DNA of 64,000 nucleotides, from contig JAVBLM010000016.1 of NCBI GenBank assembly GCA_031553535.1, positions 50,486 to 114,485 of the forward strand, written 5' to 3'. Position numbers and translations under genes: made by a program. Numbering within the stretch: position 1 is the first letter of the stretch; every line of letters starts with the position of its first letter. The notes beneath the pieces were generated by a model that saw nothing but the letters and a program-made list of their open reading frames with translations, searched no databases and was not told where the DNA came from. Source of the stretch: JAIROC01 sp031553535 (lineage in GTDB: Bacteria > Bacteroidota > Bacteroidia > Bacteroidales > WCHB1-69). Below, piece after piece: positions 16,449 through 27,300 of this stretch.

Positions 16449-17582
16449 ATGAATAAACTAAAAAGTAAAAAAAGAAGGAGAACTATGTGGATTATACTTT
16501 CAATAATTGTCGTTATCGTTGCAGGTGTATTGATTTTTATTCATACACCCCAGTTCGGAAGCATATCCAAAGGGAAACGCTTGGAAAGAGTTCATCAATC
16601 GTCTGATTACAGGGAAGGAAAGTTTCAAAATATATCAAACACTCCTCAAATGACCGGAGATTCCGGTTTTTTCACAGCAATGCTGGATTTTCTGTTTAAA
16701 AAAGTGGATCGTCTAAAACCAAAGAATGGGATTCCCGTAATAAAGACAGATCTGCATAATTTGGATAGAAATGAAGATGTGTTAATATGGTTTGGGCATT
16801 CATCCTGTTTCATACAAATTGACAAGAAACGAATATTGATAGACCCTGTTTTCAGCAAGGCAGCTTCGCCGGTTTCGTTTATCAACAAGGCTTTTAAAGG
16901 AACGGAAGTATATACTTCTGAAGATATTCCGGATATTGATTACTTAATTATATCGCATGATCATTTTGACCATCTTGATTATCCTACAATAAAAGCATTA
17001 AAATCCCGGACAGGAAAAGTAATTTGTAGCCTTGGAGTTGGAGCGCACTTCGAACGTTGGGGATTTGATAAAAACAATATCATTGAAATGGATTGGAATG
17101 AAGATACTGTTTTATCTCCGGGATTTGAAGTGTTTTGTTTGCCGGCGCGTCATTTCTCAGGAAGGAGTCTATCTCCGAATCAATCCCTTTGGGCTTCGTT
17201 CTTACTGAAAATGCCCTCTTTTACAATATATATAGGTGGAGATGGAGGATATGATACTCATTTCGCCTCTATCGGAGAGCGTTTTCCCACAATAGATTTA
17301 GCCATACTTGAAAACGGGCAATATAATGAAAACTGGAAATATATTCACATGTTGCCGGATCAGACACTTAAAGCGGGAAAAGATTTACAGGCGAAAAGAG
17401 TACTTCCCGTACATAATTCCAAGTTTGCTTTAGGGCAACATGCTTGGGATGAACCTTTGAGAAAAGTGACGGCATTACATAATGAAGATGATTTCACGCT
17501 GATAACGCCTATGATCGGACAAATTGTATATTTGAAAGACAGTACACAAACTTTTAATCATTGGTGGATAGGAGTAGAATAG
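16449..17582 (+). CDS. MBL-fold metal-dependent hydrolase, membrane-anchored (NAPE-PLD/UlaG-like)
   Basis: The 377-residue protein has a single N-terminal membrane segment (about 13-32), so the enzyme domain probably faces the periplasm. The metallo-beta-lactamase motif HDHFDH occupies residues 170-175, followed by further metal ligands in PARHFSG, IGGDGGYD and LPVHNSKF. The layout resembles NAPE-phospholipase D-like and L-ascorbate lactonase-like hydrolases; the substrate, perhaps a lipid or a lactone, cannot be fixed from sequence. It is convergent with the next gene, and its stop codon sits at the edge of a bidirectional hairpin. Confidence 0.85.
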   Translation: MNKLKSKKRRRTMWIILSIIVVIVAGVLIFIHTPQFGSISKGKRLERVHQSSDYREGKFQNISNTPQMTGDSGFFTAMLDFLFKKVDRLKPKNGIPVIKTDLHNLDRNEDVLIWFGHSSCFIQIDKKRILIDPVFSKAASPVSFINKAFKGTEVYTSEDIPDIDYLIISHDHFDHLDYPTIKALKSRTGKVICSLGVGAHFERWGFDKNNIIEMDWNEDTVLSPGFEVFCLPARHFSGRSLSPNQSLWASFLLKMPSFTIYIGGDGGYDTHFASIGERFPTIDLAILENGQYNENWKYIHMLPDQTLKAGKDLQAKRVLPVHNSKFALGQHAWDEPLRKVTALHNEDDFTLITPMIGQIVYLKDSTQTFNHWWIGVE

Positions 17583-17621
17583 CAATTTCAACAATATCAA
17601 AATTAATATTGTTGAAATTGC
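17582..17621. terminator. Bidirectional hairpin between convergent genes
   Basis: A perfect 16-bp stem (17582-17597 with 17606-17621, starting GCAATTTCAACAATAT) has an 8-base loop and begins at the last base of the preceding stop codon. It probably ends transcription from both sides, though no long T-run is attached. Confidence 0.75.
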
Positions 17622-17639
17622 ACTATGGGTGCGTTAATA

Positions 17640-18644
17640 TTATTTTTCGCTGAATACCGTTTTCCAGTCATCTTTGATACTAATAACTGTCCATTGGTGT
17701 TCTTTTGCCATACTCAAAGAAACATCAGGTGTTTCGTAATATTCATATTCCCGGTCTTTATCATTATGATTAACCAATAGTTGGAGGCTTGGATATTTGC
17801 TCCCCTGGGAATAACGCAACATATACACATCACCTCCACCACCTTCATTGCCGCAAGCCAAAACAGGACGTTTGCCGATACTCAATAAAATATTGGCAGG
17901 TTTGGCTTGTTTGTCATTTAAGCTAATTACTTCCGATGTCATATAAAGATCATTGATCCCGGCACTGTCTTTATAAATATACTTATTCGTTGACCCAATT
18001 ACCCTTTCCGGTTCAATCCCATAGAAGTCTTTCGAGATTACCCGCACAAAATCTACCGTACCACCGGTGCAAATAAAGACTTTGAATCCATTTTGCTGTA
18101 GATATTGAATCAGTTCCAACTGGGGCTGATAACGTATTTGAGAAAGCGGACTATTACGCTTGGGGTACTTGAAATGGGAGAAAAAATCAGTTATTTCTTT
18201 CTGAAATTCTTCGGAAGTACGATTGGCCTGAGCCGCATTTATCAATGTTATCAAATCTTTCATTCCCATTTTTTTCAAATACGCTTCGTCTTTTTCCGCC
18301 ACCGCCTTATATGGTTGCTTTTTGGCCAATTCCGGTTTTTCTTTCAAGAGTTTTGCAATTTGATAAAATGTAAATTCTATTTGCACTATCGGTTGTTCCG
18401 CCCATAAAGTACCGTCATTATCAAAAGTGGCAATACGGTCTTCTTCGGGAATAAAATCAGCCGATCCTTTTTTGGTTACTTTAGTAACATAATCAATAAT
18501 CGTTTGTTTTGTAGCTGTTTCATTCCAGGATGGCAATGGATCTTTTCCTGTTTCCTTTTGGATTTGAGATGAAGGATTCGAACTACAAGCAACAAAGAAC
18601 CATGTAATACTTACGACTAAGATGGAAAAATTAATTCTTCTCAT
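17640..18644 (-). CDS. HAD-superfamily hydrolase lipoprotein
   Basis: The 334-residue protein has a lipoprotein signal with lipobox FVAC (Cys20), so it is a membrane-anchored periplasmic or surface enzyme. HAD motif I is FDNDGTLW (Asp75, Asp77), motif II is CTGGTVDF, and later motifs lie around ACGNEGGGGDVYML. Members of this subgroup are annotated as phosphoserine phosphatase-like or acid phosphatases of unknown substrate. It lies on the same strand as the sulfatase module but 1.3 kb away across repeats, so a functional link is only suggestive. Confidence 0.82.
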   Translation of the reverse strand: MRRINFSILVVSITWFFVACSSNPSSQIQKETGKDPLPSWNETATKQTIIDYVTKVTKKGSADFIPEEDRIATFDNDGTLWAEQPIVQIEFTFYQIAKLLKEKPELAKKQPYKAVAEKDEAYLKKMGMKDLITLINAAQANRTSEEFQKEITDFFSHFKYPKRNSPLSQIRYQPQLELIQYLQQNGFKVFICTGGTVDFVRVISKDFYGIEPERVIGSTNKYIYKDSAGINDLYMTSEVISLNDKQAKPANILLSIGKRPVLACGNEGGGGDVYMLRYSQGSKYPSLQLLVNHNDKDREYEYYETPDVSLSMAKEHQWTVISIKDDWKTVFSEK

Positions 18645-19078
18645 AACATGTTTTTTTATGAATATATTAAAATAAACTTTTTAGCAATAACATTCTTATC
18701 TTGTTTTTGTTCATAGAAATTCTATTCCGGATGAATCTTTTCCTTCTTATTTCATTGGAGGAAATGATATTATATATTTTTGATTTGGAACTTGTCAAAA
18801 GTTCATTGTTGTTTTTGCGGATACGATACTCCGAAAGCATATCTGAGGGATAAAAATGTTACTCCTATCGTGAGTTCGGAATTCAAACAAACAATAAATC
18901 AAAACATATTATATTCGTAATTGAAATTTTTATTCTATAAACCGGATGGGAAGTTCATGTATAAAAACAGAATCTTATTATAAATCATAATATCATGTCA
19001 ATCATTTTGATATTATTTAAACAAACTAAATTCTGCCCCCGGACTCATGTTAAATAAAGACGGATATAAAAAGACAAG

Positions 19079-19425
19079 ACGCTTTCGGGTGTTTCCGAAA
19101 CTTCCAAACCAAATGGTTTGCCTCTTTCGGGTGTTCCCGAATTCTCCAAAACAAATGGTTTGGGCTTTTCGGAAATTCCGAAACCTCCAAAACGAATGGT
19201 TTGAGCCTTTCGGAAGTTCCCGAAACCTCCAAAGTGAATGGTTTGGGACTTTCGGAAGTTCCGAAATAAACAAAACAAACGGTTTGAACCTTTCGGGTAT
19301 TCCGGAAACCGCTAAAAAAAGTGTCTACGTCTTTGGAATATCTTCCGGGGCTTCCAAAACAAATACGTTGAATCTTTCGGATAATTTCCGAAACCTCCCG
19401 AAAAAGCGTTTGAGTCTTTCGGGAA
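19079..19425. repeat. 42-bp tandem array 2 (about nine units)
   Basis: The anchor TTTCGG (one variant) occurs at 19083, 19125, 19167, 19208, 19250, 19291, 19332, 19375 and 19417, which is a period of 41-43. Each unit carries a small hairpin of the type TTTCGGAAGTTCCCGAAA, followed by an AAACAAATGGTTTG block. The unit sequence is unrelated to array 1. Confidence 0.9.
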
Positions 19426-19489
19426 TTTTTCTTGTTTGGCAGAGACTATGCAATACTTCATCATACTATCCCGAACAGATTTTATTTAT

Positions 19490-19860
19490 GAACTTGCCAG
19501 GAGTTGCTGTAAACCGGATAGAGATTTCACTCCGTTCGATGCTCTCGCCTGCTTCGCTTTCGGGGGCTTCGTTCCTTGCAATTGACGGTAATCTGTTAGT
19601 TTAGAGCGTCATTGCGGGCTTGACCCGTACCCGAACGTGAAACAGGTGAGAGCATCGAAACACAGTGAGATAATCTCCTTAAAAAGGGGATGCTGAAACA
19701 AGTCCAGCATGACGGTAACAGGTTTGTTCAGAGCGAGGCACGAAACCCGAAGTTTGACGTAGCCAACAACCGGAGCATCGAAATATAGCGAAAGCATCGA
19801 AACAAAGTGAGAGAGCCAGGCTTGCAAGCTCAACAGAGTTAATCTCCTATATCAATTTTT
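19490..19860. repeat. Dispersed palindromic element, copy 3
   Basis: It contains the GATGCTCTCGCCTGCTTCGC block near 19539, its inverted partner near 19640, a GATGCTGAAACAAGTCCAGC hairpin near 19690, and a degenerate terminal repeat ending in ATCAATTTTTAACAAGTTCT. Confidence 0.7.
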
Positions 19861-19878
19861 AACAAGTTCTATAAAAAA

Positions 19879-19912
19879 AAAGACTGCCGGAATTTCTATC
19901 CTGACAGTCTTT
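19879..19912 (-). terminator. Intrinsic terminator after the sulfatase gene
   Basis: Stem AAAGACTGCCGG with CCTGACAGTCTTT (one mismatch), 17 bases beyond the sulfatase stop codon. On the minus strand it runs into a T-run (plus-strand A-run before 19881). Confidence 0.8.
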
Positions 19913-19928
19913 CTTTCATTTGTATTAA

Positions 19929-21668
19929 TTATTTCTTCTTTGGTGTCTCTTGTTGATTATTACGTTTAGGCATTATATTCTTTTCGTAATTCTCAATCGC
20001 CTGTTTTGCCTTGATTTTGGTTTTTTCCTGTTCCATTATTTTAGTCGGCACAAAGCTCGGTGGAAACGAACGTGGAGGGAACTCCTCGAATGTTTCAACA
20101 AAGTCGAACACATCTTGCATGCCACCATATACCGCACCAATTTGATTCAAGTTCCAATCCCAATAGGTATTGGAAGTAATGTCAGCTCTTTCATAGGGAT
20201 CTTGCATAAGATTGAATATCTTTTGTAAGCGTAACTGTGTAAAAGGCTCTGCCCATACTCCCATAGTCCCTTGCAAACGTTGTTCTGCATAAACATATTT
20301 CATAGGCCCTTTTCTCATACCTACAAGTAAACCATCATCATCGGAGTATAAGAATACATTACGTGCACTTTTTACTCCATTGTTATTGGCAGCCGATCCT
20401 TTTACAGAAGTAATGAAAGGTAATTGGTTATAACCATCTAAATGTACCTTATATGTTTTTCCATTGTAAGAATATCCTTTTAAGCATTTGCTTACAATAG
20501 CCGTATCGCCTGCAGCAGCACAAAGGGTAGGAATCCAGTCATTGTGGCTCATCAATTCATTGGTAACCGTACCTGCGGCAATATGCCCCGGCCAACGAAC
20601 CAGACATGGAACACGGAAAGCGCCTTCCCAGTTGGTATTCTTTTCAGAACGGAATGGGGTCATAGCACCGTCCGGCCAGGTATTCATATGAGGGCCATTG
20701 TCGGAAGTATAGATCACAATTGTATTGTCGGCAATACCTAAATCATCCAATGCTTTTAAGATATCACCAATAGTAAGATCATGTTCAATCATTCCATCCA
20801 GGTATTCACTGTCACCATATTGATATTTTCCACGATGTGAATCCCTTACATGCGTACGCAAATGCATACGGGTAGAGTTAAACCAGCAAAAGAAAGGCTT
20901 GCCATCCTGAACTTGCCTTTTAATAAAGTCAATAGCCCTTGCTGAAGTTTCATCATCTATCGTTTCCATACGCTTTTTGGTTAAAGGACCGGTATCTTTA
21001 ATGGTTTGTTTGCCTATTTTTCCAAAACGTGGATCTACGGTAGCATCATCGGTAGTAGAAGCCTTGCAATCCAATACACCGCGGGGACCATATTTTGCCA
21101 AATATTCAGGGTCTTTCGGATAATCGGGTAATTCCGGTTCTTCCTCTGCATTCAAATGGTAAAGATTTCCGAAGAATTCATCAAAACCATTTACTGTCGG
21201 CAATGTTTCGTTACGGTCTCCTACGTGGTTTTTACCAAATTGCCCGGTAACATAGCCCAAACTTTTCATCAATGTTCCCATGCTAGGATCATCTTGACTT
21301 ATTCCCATAGGTGCGCCCGGATAGCCTACTTTAGTTAATCCCGTACGGATACCATGTTGTCCGGTAAGAAATGCCGCCCTACCTGCAGTACAGGATTGTT
21401 CCCCATAATAGTGTTGAAACTTAATCCCTTCCTTCGCTAAACGGTCAATGTTTGGTGTTTCATAACCCATCAATCCACCGCTATAAGCACTTACATTCGC
21501 AATACCTATATCATCCCCGAATATAACAAGGATATTGGGCTTTTTCTCTGAACTTTTTTGTTGATTGTTTTGAGCATCGGCTTTTTGCGGAACAATAGCC
21601 CCTGTAGCCAAAACACCTCCAACCATAACCACCTTGGCTGCATTTTTTAATTTGTCTTTCAAATTCAT
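19929..21668 (-). CDS. Type I sulfatase (Cys-type, arylsulfatase family)
   Basis: The start at 21668 gives 579 residues with an N-terminal export signal ending near KADAQ; 8 extra residues are possible upstream. The metal-binding GDD follows shortly after the signal. The sulfatase signature CTAGR (Cys93) is the site that must be oxidised to formylglycine, followed by AAFLTGQHGIRTG. TSDNGPH supplies further metal ligands. It should remove sulfate from host or dietary sulfated glycans or other organic sulfates in the periplasm or outside. The Cys (not Ser) form can be activated by the anaerobic maturase encoded two genes upstream. Confidence 0.93.
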   Translation of the reverse strand: MNLKDKLKNAAKVVMVGGVLATGAIVPQKADAQNNQQKSSEKKPNILVIFGDDIGIANVSAYSGGLMGYETPNIDRLAKEGIKFQHYYGEQSCTAGRAAFLTGQHGIRTGLTKVGYPGAPMGISQDDPSMGTLMKSLGYVTGQFGKNHVGDRNETLPTVNGFDEFFGNLYHLNAEEEPELPDYPKDPEYLAKYGPRGVLDCKASTTDDATVDPRFGKIGKQTIKDTGPLTKKRMETIDDETSARAIDFIKRQVQDGKPFFCWFNSTRMHLRTHVRDSHRGKYQYGDSEYLDGMIEHDLTIGDILKALDDLGIADNTIVIYTSDNGPHMNTWPDGAMTPFRSEKNTNWEGAFRVPCLVRWPGHIAAGTVTNELMSHNDWIPTLCAAAGDTAIVSKCLKGYSYNGKTYKVHLDGYNQLPFITSVKGSAANNNGVKSARNVFLYSDDDGLLVGMRKGPMKYVYAEQRLQGTMGVWAEPFTQLRLQKIFNLMQDPYERADITSNTYWDWNLNQIGAVYGGMQDVFDFVETFEEFPPRSFPPSFVPTKIMEQEKTKIKAKQAIENYEKNIMPKRNNQQETPKKK

Positions 21669-21960
21669 TGAATGTGTTTTTAAATTAAACATTATTATAT
21701 ACTAAAAAGTATTATTTAACATACTTCGATTTCGATAACAATTTGCATCTCTTTTTGTTCATATTTATACTCCGCTCCTAAAATAAATGGAGAGGAAATA
21801 ACAATAAGATATTTATTAATAGCGCCATTGGAATATCCTACGAGAAACAATCAAACAGAATAGAAATGACAGTAACGGGAAAAATATCGCTTTCGGTTCT
21901 AAAAGTAGAAATTGACCGTGTTGCCTTCCTAAAAAGTTACTATCCATATCCTGTCTCAGA

Positions 21961-22713
21961 TTATTCATTGATCTCCGAAAGGTAAGCCAACACTTGTTCG
22001 GCTAACAAATACTCACGAAGACGTCCTAAGCCACCGGTCTCGGAAAGGTATTCTTTTAAGTCTTTAGGGGTAACTTCATTTGCTTGTGCAAGTTCTCCTA
22101 TACGGGTGTTTACATCCTGCTCGTCAACCTCAATATTGTTGATGCCGGCAATCTTTTTCAGAATCAGCATTAGTTTTACCCTGTCTTCAGCTGCTTTCCA
22201 CGCAACCTCATCGGTAACACTTTCTTCCAAATCGGAAAACTTCAGTTCCTGATCAACGAAATCTTTATACAAATCAAAGGAAACATGCTGCAAGAGTTTT
22301 TCCGAAATTTCAGTCAATCTATCTTCATGATTCCCTGAGTGAAGATTCAGCTTTGAGTAATCGGAAAGTTCAAACTCGGGCATCTTCAGGAAATTTGCTT
22401 TAAATGCAAACTGCTCTCCCGGAAGCATTTCTATACCCGTTATGGAAATGGGTGAACCCGTTTGCAGTTGATTATCGGCCAAAGCTTTCCGGCACAATCG
22501 TTGTGTACATACGGAAGCCAGGTCGCTTTGGATTTCCTTTTTGAAAATCTTTTCTATAGTGGATTGAGACACACTTCCCGGACGGAATCCTTTAACAGGT
22601 ACTTTAGCATATCGCTTTAGTAAATCAGTATAATCGCCCTGAACATTTTCCCACGGCGATGAAATGGAAAGCTCCACTTCATGTTCGTTGATATATTTTA
22701 TAGTTACTTCCAT
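21961..22713 (-). CDS. Trigger-factor-like chaperone lacking the PPIase domain
   Basis: The 250-residue protein has an N-terminal domain like the trigger-factor ribosome-binding domain, including the loop KGFRPGSVSQSTIEKIF (about residues 41-57). It then goes directly to a helical C-terminal substrate-binding arm (about 120-250). The FKBP-type PPIase domain that normally sits between them is absent, so the protein is far shorter than a normal trigger factor (about 430-450). It has no signal peptide and should be cytosolic. It lies between the sulfatase maturase (80 bases upstream) and the sulfatase (about 290 bases downstream), suggesting a chaperone for the unfolded sulfatase. Confidence 0.78.
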   Translation of the reverse strand: MEVTIKYINEHEVELSISSPWENVQGDYTDLLKRYAKVPVKGFRPGSVSQSTIEKIFKKEIQSDLASVCTQRLCRKALADNQLQTGSPISITGIEMLPGEQFAFKANFLKMPEFELSDYSKLNLHSGNHEDRLTEISEKLLQHVSFDLYKDFVDQELKFSDLEESVTDEVAWKAAEDRVKLMLILKKIAGINNIEVDEQDVNTRIGELAQANEVTPKDLKEYLSETGGLGRLREYLLAEQVLAYLSEINE

Positions 22714-22793
22714 TTGTTCAATTAAGAATTAAAAGTTAAGAACCTTTAGCTCGGCCGAGCCAATGAAGAATGTTTGTTGCTTTGCTCCATTCT

Positions 22794-24080
22794 TCATTTT
22801 TCATTCAAAAGCGGCGGCACATCATCAGCAACCTCATACCCCAAATGATTGACTATTTTCCGGATATAGGGGTCAATATGTGAAAAATATTTATATAATC
22901 CACTACATAAATAGTTTAATCCTGCTTCGCCTTGTTTGGTTTTCAGCAACCTGTTTTTAGGGCATTCGCCCGAACAGGCAAACAGATAACGACATTGGCG
23001 GCATTTCACAGGCAATGAAAAATCCTTTGCATAGCCAAAATGTTCCTGATTTTGCGATAGCGCCATATCGACCAACTTTGTTTCGTTCACATTTCCTATC
23101 TTATATTCAGGATAAACATAATGATCGCAGGCATAGAGTGAACCGTCGTGTTCCATTGCCAGGCCTTTTCCACAAATAGGCGAAAAAATGCACAGGGGTG
23201 AAGGCTTTCCCATCCATTGTTCTACCGCACTGTCGAAGAAAGGAATATATAATTTTCCAAAATCGTTCTTATACCACTCGTCAAAAACCTTGATGAGGAA
23301 ATTACCGTAATCGTTCGGTTCCACACACCATGAAGCAACAAAAGAATCAGGATGTGACGGATCTATCATAGGTGAATTTTCTTCAGGCAACTCGTGGAGC
23401 TTCCAGTGTTGTGGCGCGGTAATGGTAAAACTCCTGGGTTCTACAATAGGAATAAACTGCATTTGTTTGCTCCCTACTTCATCACGCAAAAAGCGGTATA
23501 CCTCAAGTGGATATTTCGAATTTGCATTGTTTACCACTGTCAACGTAGCAAAACGGACATCGTGCTTGCGAAGAAGTTTCGAAGCATTAAAAACCCGGTC
23601 GAAAGAACCTTTTCCATCTTTATATGTACGATAGTGATCATGTAAATGCTTAGGCCCATCAATACTTAGACCGACCAAAAAGTTATTTTCACGCAAGAAT
23701 TCACACCATTCATCGGTCAGCAATGTTCCGTTGGTTTGCAGGTCATTTTCGCAACGCACATGCGAGGGAGCATATTTCTTTTGGAGGGCGACTACCTTTT
23801 TAAAAAACTCCAATCCCAACAACGAAGGTTCCCCTCCCTGCCACGAAAATACTATTTGCCTGGCATTTTGTTGCTCTATATATTGTTTAATAAAGTTCTC
23901 GAGGGTTTCGTCCGAGATACGCCAATGACTGTCGGTAGTGAGTAATTGTTCTTTGCTGAGATAATAGCAATAACTGCAATTCAAGTTGCAAACAGGCCCT
24001 GTAGCTTTTATCATTACATGCATCCGCAATAAAGGCTTGCCACGGAAAAGCGGTTGGCTGGTATTATATAGTTGTTTCAT
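22794..24080 (-). CDS. Anaerobic sulfatase-maturating enzyme (radical SAM/SPASM)
   Basis: The 428-residue protein carries the radical SAM CX3CX2C motif (Cys31, Cys35, Cys38 in CNLNCSYCYY) and a C-terminal SPASM domain with further iron-sulfur ligands (CIFSPICGKGLAMEHDG, YACDHY, CRQCRYLFACSGECPKNR). This is the layout of anSME enzymes, which oxidise the sulfatase active-site Cys or Ser to formylglycine without oxygen. It is cytosolic. Its presence implies at least partly anaerobic life and fits the Cys-type sulfatase in the same unit. Confidence 0.93.
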   Translation of the reverse strand: MKQLYNTSQPLFRGKPLLRMHVMIKATGPVCNLNCSYCYYLSKEQLLTTDSHWRISDETLENFIKQYIEQQNARQIVFSWQGGEPSLLGLEFFKKVVALQKKYAPSHVRCENDLQTNGTLLTDEWCEFLRENNFLVGLSIDGPKHLHDHYRTYKDGKGSFDRVFNASKLLRKHDVRFATLTVVNNANSKYPLEVYRFLRDEVGSKQMQFIPIVEPRSFTITAPQHWKLHELPEENSPMIDPSHPDSFVASWCVEPNDYGNFLIKVFDEWYKNDFGKLYIPFFDSAVEQWMGKPSPLCIFSPICGKGLAMEHDGSLYACDHYVYPEYKIGNVNETKLVDMALSQNQEHFGYAKDFSLPVKCRQCRYLFACSGECPKNRLLKTKQGEAGLNYLCSGLYKYFSHIDPYIRKIVNHLGYEVADDVPPLLNEK

Positions 24081-24307
24081 GTTATATGAAACAACAGAAG
24101 CAAGAAAAAGTTTTCATATAACTCAAGTTTATCAATGAATAATTTCCTGAGGATGTCCATTCTTTATAAGAGTCACACATGAACCCTTAAAAGACAGACA
24201 GTAGACATCTGCGAGAGGCACATTAAGCTCAGAATATTATGGGGAGCTTTAATCCTTTTAATTTACACACGCGGAGACCACTCCCAGTCCTGATAAATAA
24301 CAAATAA

Positions 24308-24335
24308 AAAAGGATAACCGTCCAGTTATCCTTTT
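24308..24335 (-). terminator. Intrinsic terminator after the 1637-residue T9SS gene
   Basis: A perfect 11-bp stem (AAAAGGATAAC / GTTATCCTTTT) with a 6-base loop, 21 bases beyond the stop codon of the minus-strand gene. Confidence 0.88.
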
Positions 24336-24355
24336 CCATTATTATCTTTTCTCAA

Positions 24356-27300
24356 TTACTGCTTTATCACCTTACGGGTTGTCAGTAATTGGTTATCGTT
24401 ATATAGCTGAATAAAATAAAATCCGGCTGCCAGGTCTTGCATATCTATTACGGTTTTATCATTACCAGTCATGGTCTGGAATAATAATTTGCCGTAGATA
24501 TCATAGAGCCTTACCTGTAGGGGATTTTCCAATCTATCACCTATCTCCAGGTAAATCATATCACTGGTTGGGTTGGGATATATGTTCACAATATAATCAT
24601 TGCTGCTGTAATCAACAATATCCATCCCTTCTGTTGCCGATGCGGTAATATGCACATCTCCCGTTACAGGAGAAATGCGGAATGCTCCCGTACTTGCATT
24701 GTAGGAATATTGACCTGAAGGCAAAGACACTCCTCCCATAGTAACATCTATATTTTCGGATAATACATACCCGTTTTCCGGAACAAGTGTTATGGAAAGT
24801 ACCGGCGGATTCCCTGCTACCTGACTTGGTAAACCGGTTGTTTCAATATTTGTTAATGAATATGCAACCGAATATACGGATAGTGCTGTCGCTGTAATTT
24901 CCACATCTGCCGTTATCGATGGAATTAAAACAGCACCTGTGGTAGAATTGTATGTATAATCGCCCGCTCCCAATGTATCGGTACCCATCACAACCAGGAT
25001 AGTTGACGGAAGCTGACGATCTGCCAATGGAGTCAATGTCAAAGATAAGGGGAAGTTTTGGCGTATAGAAGCCGGTAACCCTCCTGTTTCAAAGCCTGTT
25101 AACAGGTAAGTAACCACATAGAAAGAAGGAGAAGGCGTAGTGGTAAGTCTTCCTAAAGAATCCAGATACCAATTAGTACCCAAATCATCCGGTGCTACGG
25201 CAAACATCCAATACTGTTGATCGATGGAGAGGGAATCTCCCGAAAGAACAGGGCGCCCATCTACATAATACAAACCGGAGGTATTCGTTGCCGAGTTGAA
25301 CTGGCAAGGAACAATCGTTAATAAGTAAGGATCGGCCGTCAATATCTCTGTAACACCAATGGTTATTCCATCATTGACCCATATACTATTATTTGCAGGA
25401 ATTTTAGCTTTTTCCTTTATCCGGAAATCTCCTCCGGTAAGAAACATACCTTCTGCATAAGAGGCTATATTATCTGTAATACTTCCGCCATAGAGGGTAA
25501 ATGCGGCATTGTCCATATAGATACCGCCACCGGCAGAGTCTGCTGTGTTCCGGCTGATTTCACCTCCTGATATGGCAAGGGAACCATTTCCGGTATTGTA
25601 TATTCCCGCTCCAAATTCAGATGCTGTATTTCCCGTAATATTTCCTGCCTTTATATTGAATGTTCCATGCTCATTTGTAATTGCACCTCCTGTAAGAGAA
25701 TGATTATCCTCAAGCGCTCCTTCCGTCATAAAAAAGACATTTAATTCATTATATATTCCTCCTCCCGATGAGGTTGCCCGGTTACCGGATATATTTCCAC
25801 CTGAGAGGATGGTAACGCCGGAAGCTCCCCCACCATAAAGACCACCTCCATATAACGATTGATTTCCGGATATTGCTCCCCCGTACATAGTAAATATGCC
25901 TTCATAATTATACACTCCTCCGGCATAACTTGCCATATTGGATTTTATTTCACCTCCATGCATATCAAAGATTCCACCGTCCAAATATACCGCGGCTCCG
26001 CTCCAGCCCGAAAGAGTCGTATTGTTGTTTTGTAAGATAATGCTATCATACATCACCATTTGCCCATCATAAATATTGACAATACTTTGGCCGGCTACAA
26101 ATGGGCCGGCACTCAGGGAATCGTATCCTCCATCCAATGTTAACGTACCGGTAGATGAGGCAGCGGTTCCCAAATACAATGTCTCATATACATTTACCAT
26201 TGCATCTCTACAGGTATTGGTATCACGGGAAATTACATAATTGCCTCCATTATACGGCAACAATGTAATTGTATTATATACTTTCAACGTGGAATCCAAT
26301 ACCACATCGTTCATGATATAAACGGTTGCGCTATCGGTTATTTCCAAAACAGGATAAATGGTAGAGAGTGCTGTCTGAGGGGTCAGCCCGTCGTTTGCAC
26401 CATCATCTCCGGCAACAGGGTCTATGTAATACACGTCCGACAACATGCCCAGGTTGGTTGGTAAAATTGTCAGGTTATAATTCCCTGTCGCAAAATCTTG
26501 TAATGTAGTGGCCAATATATAATACGTTCCCGCATAAGGAGCCTGGAAATATTTGCTTATAGGATCCAGGCCTGCATAAGCATGAACAACCGTGTGGCTG
26601 GTATCAAATATGATTAATCCTATACCAAAATCATTCGACGTATAGTCAAGTATGATCTTCTGGTCTTCTTCCATTTCTATAGAATATCCTGCAACGTAAC
26701 GGTCAACCGCAGAACCGGGATATAAATACGAATTCGTATTCAATTGCCCGTTATCGGTATAAGGTAAACCCGGCACCGGAATATATTGAACGGTCTTATC
26801 CACTACCTTTACGGTACAAGCTCCCGTGCTGCCTTGCATTTCCGTAGTGGCAACAATATAAAATATTCCGGCATAGCCGGCATAAAGATCGATACTGGCA
26901 GTGCTACCGTAAGTAGCATCATTACTGTTTGCTATTATGTTAAAGTTACTATCCAGCAGGTAAAGATAGGAAGAGAAACTACTGGATGTTTGGGTGATAA
27001 GGATCCGTTGGAACCTGTCCAGTTGTATGGAAAAGCCTGCTCCATAACACCCATTCCTTACAGGATACTTCGGGGAAGCGGCATTTAAAACCTGGACATA
27101 CGTACCGGGAGTGATAGGAGTATAGTTCAATACCATCGAGTCCACACTAATCGTATAATCCCCAGTTGTTCCCGGGATTACGGCACTTGCAACAAGAAGA
27201 TACGTTCCCGTATAGGAAGCCTGAATGGCACCTTCTTCATTAATATACTTCATTCCCTCCAGGCTATCGTAATAGGTTATCCATCCCTGGAAATCAGCCG

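Larger units (their letters stand above)
18645..19928. other. Gene-free gap with tandem array and dispersed element
   Basis: No credible gene is seen. It holds A+T-rich leader sequence (18645-19070), a 42-bp tandem array (about 19079-19425), a dispersed element (about 19490-19860) and the terminator of the sulfatase gene. Reading frames here on both strands are repeat artefacts. Confidence 0.75.

Noticed and set aside
21961..22713. Canonical trigger factor (tig)
   Set aside because: The protein is about 200 residues too short and has no PPIase domain; the main tig gene is expected elsewhere.
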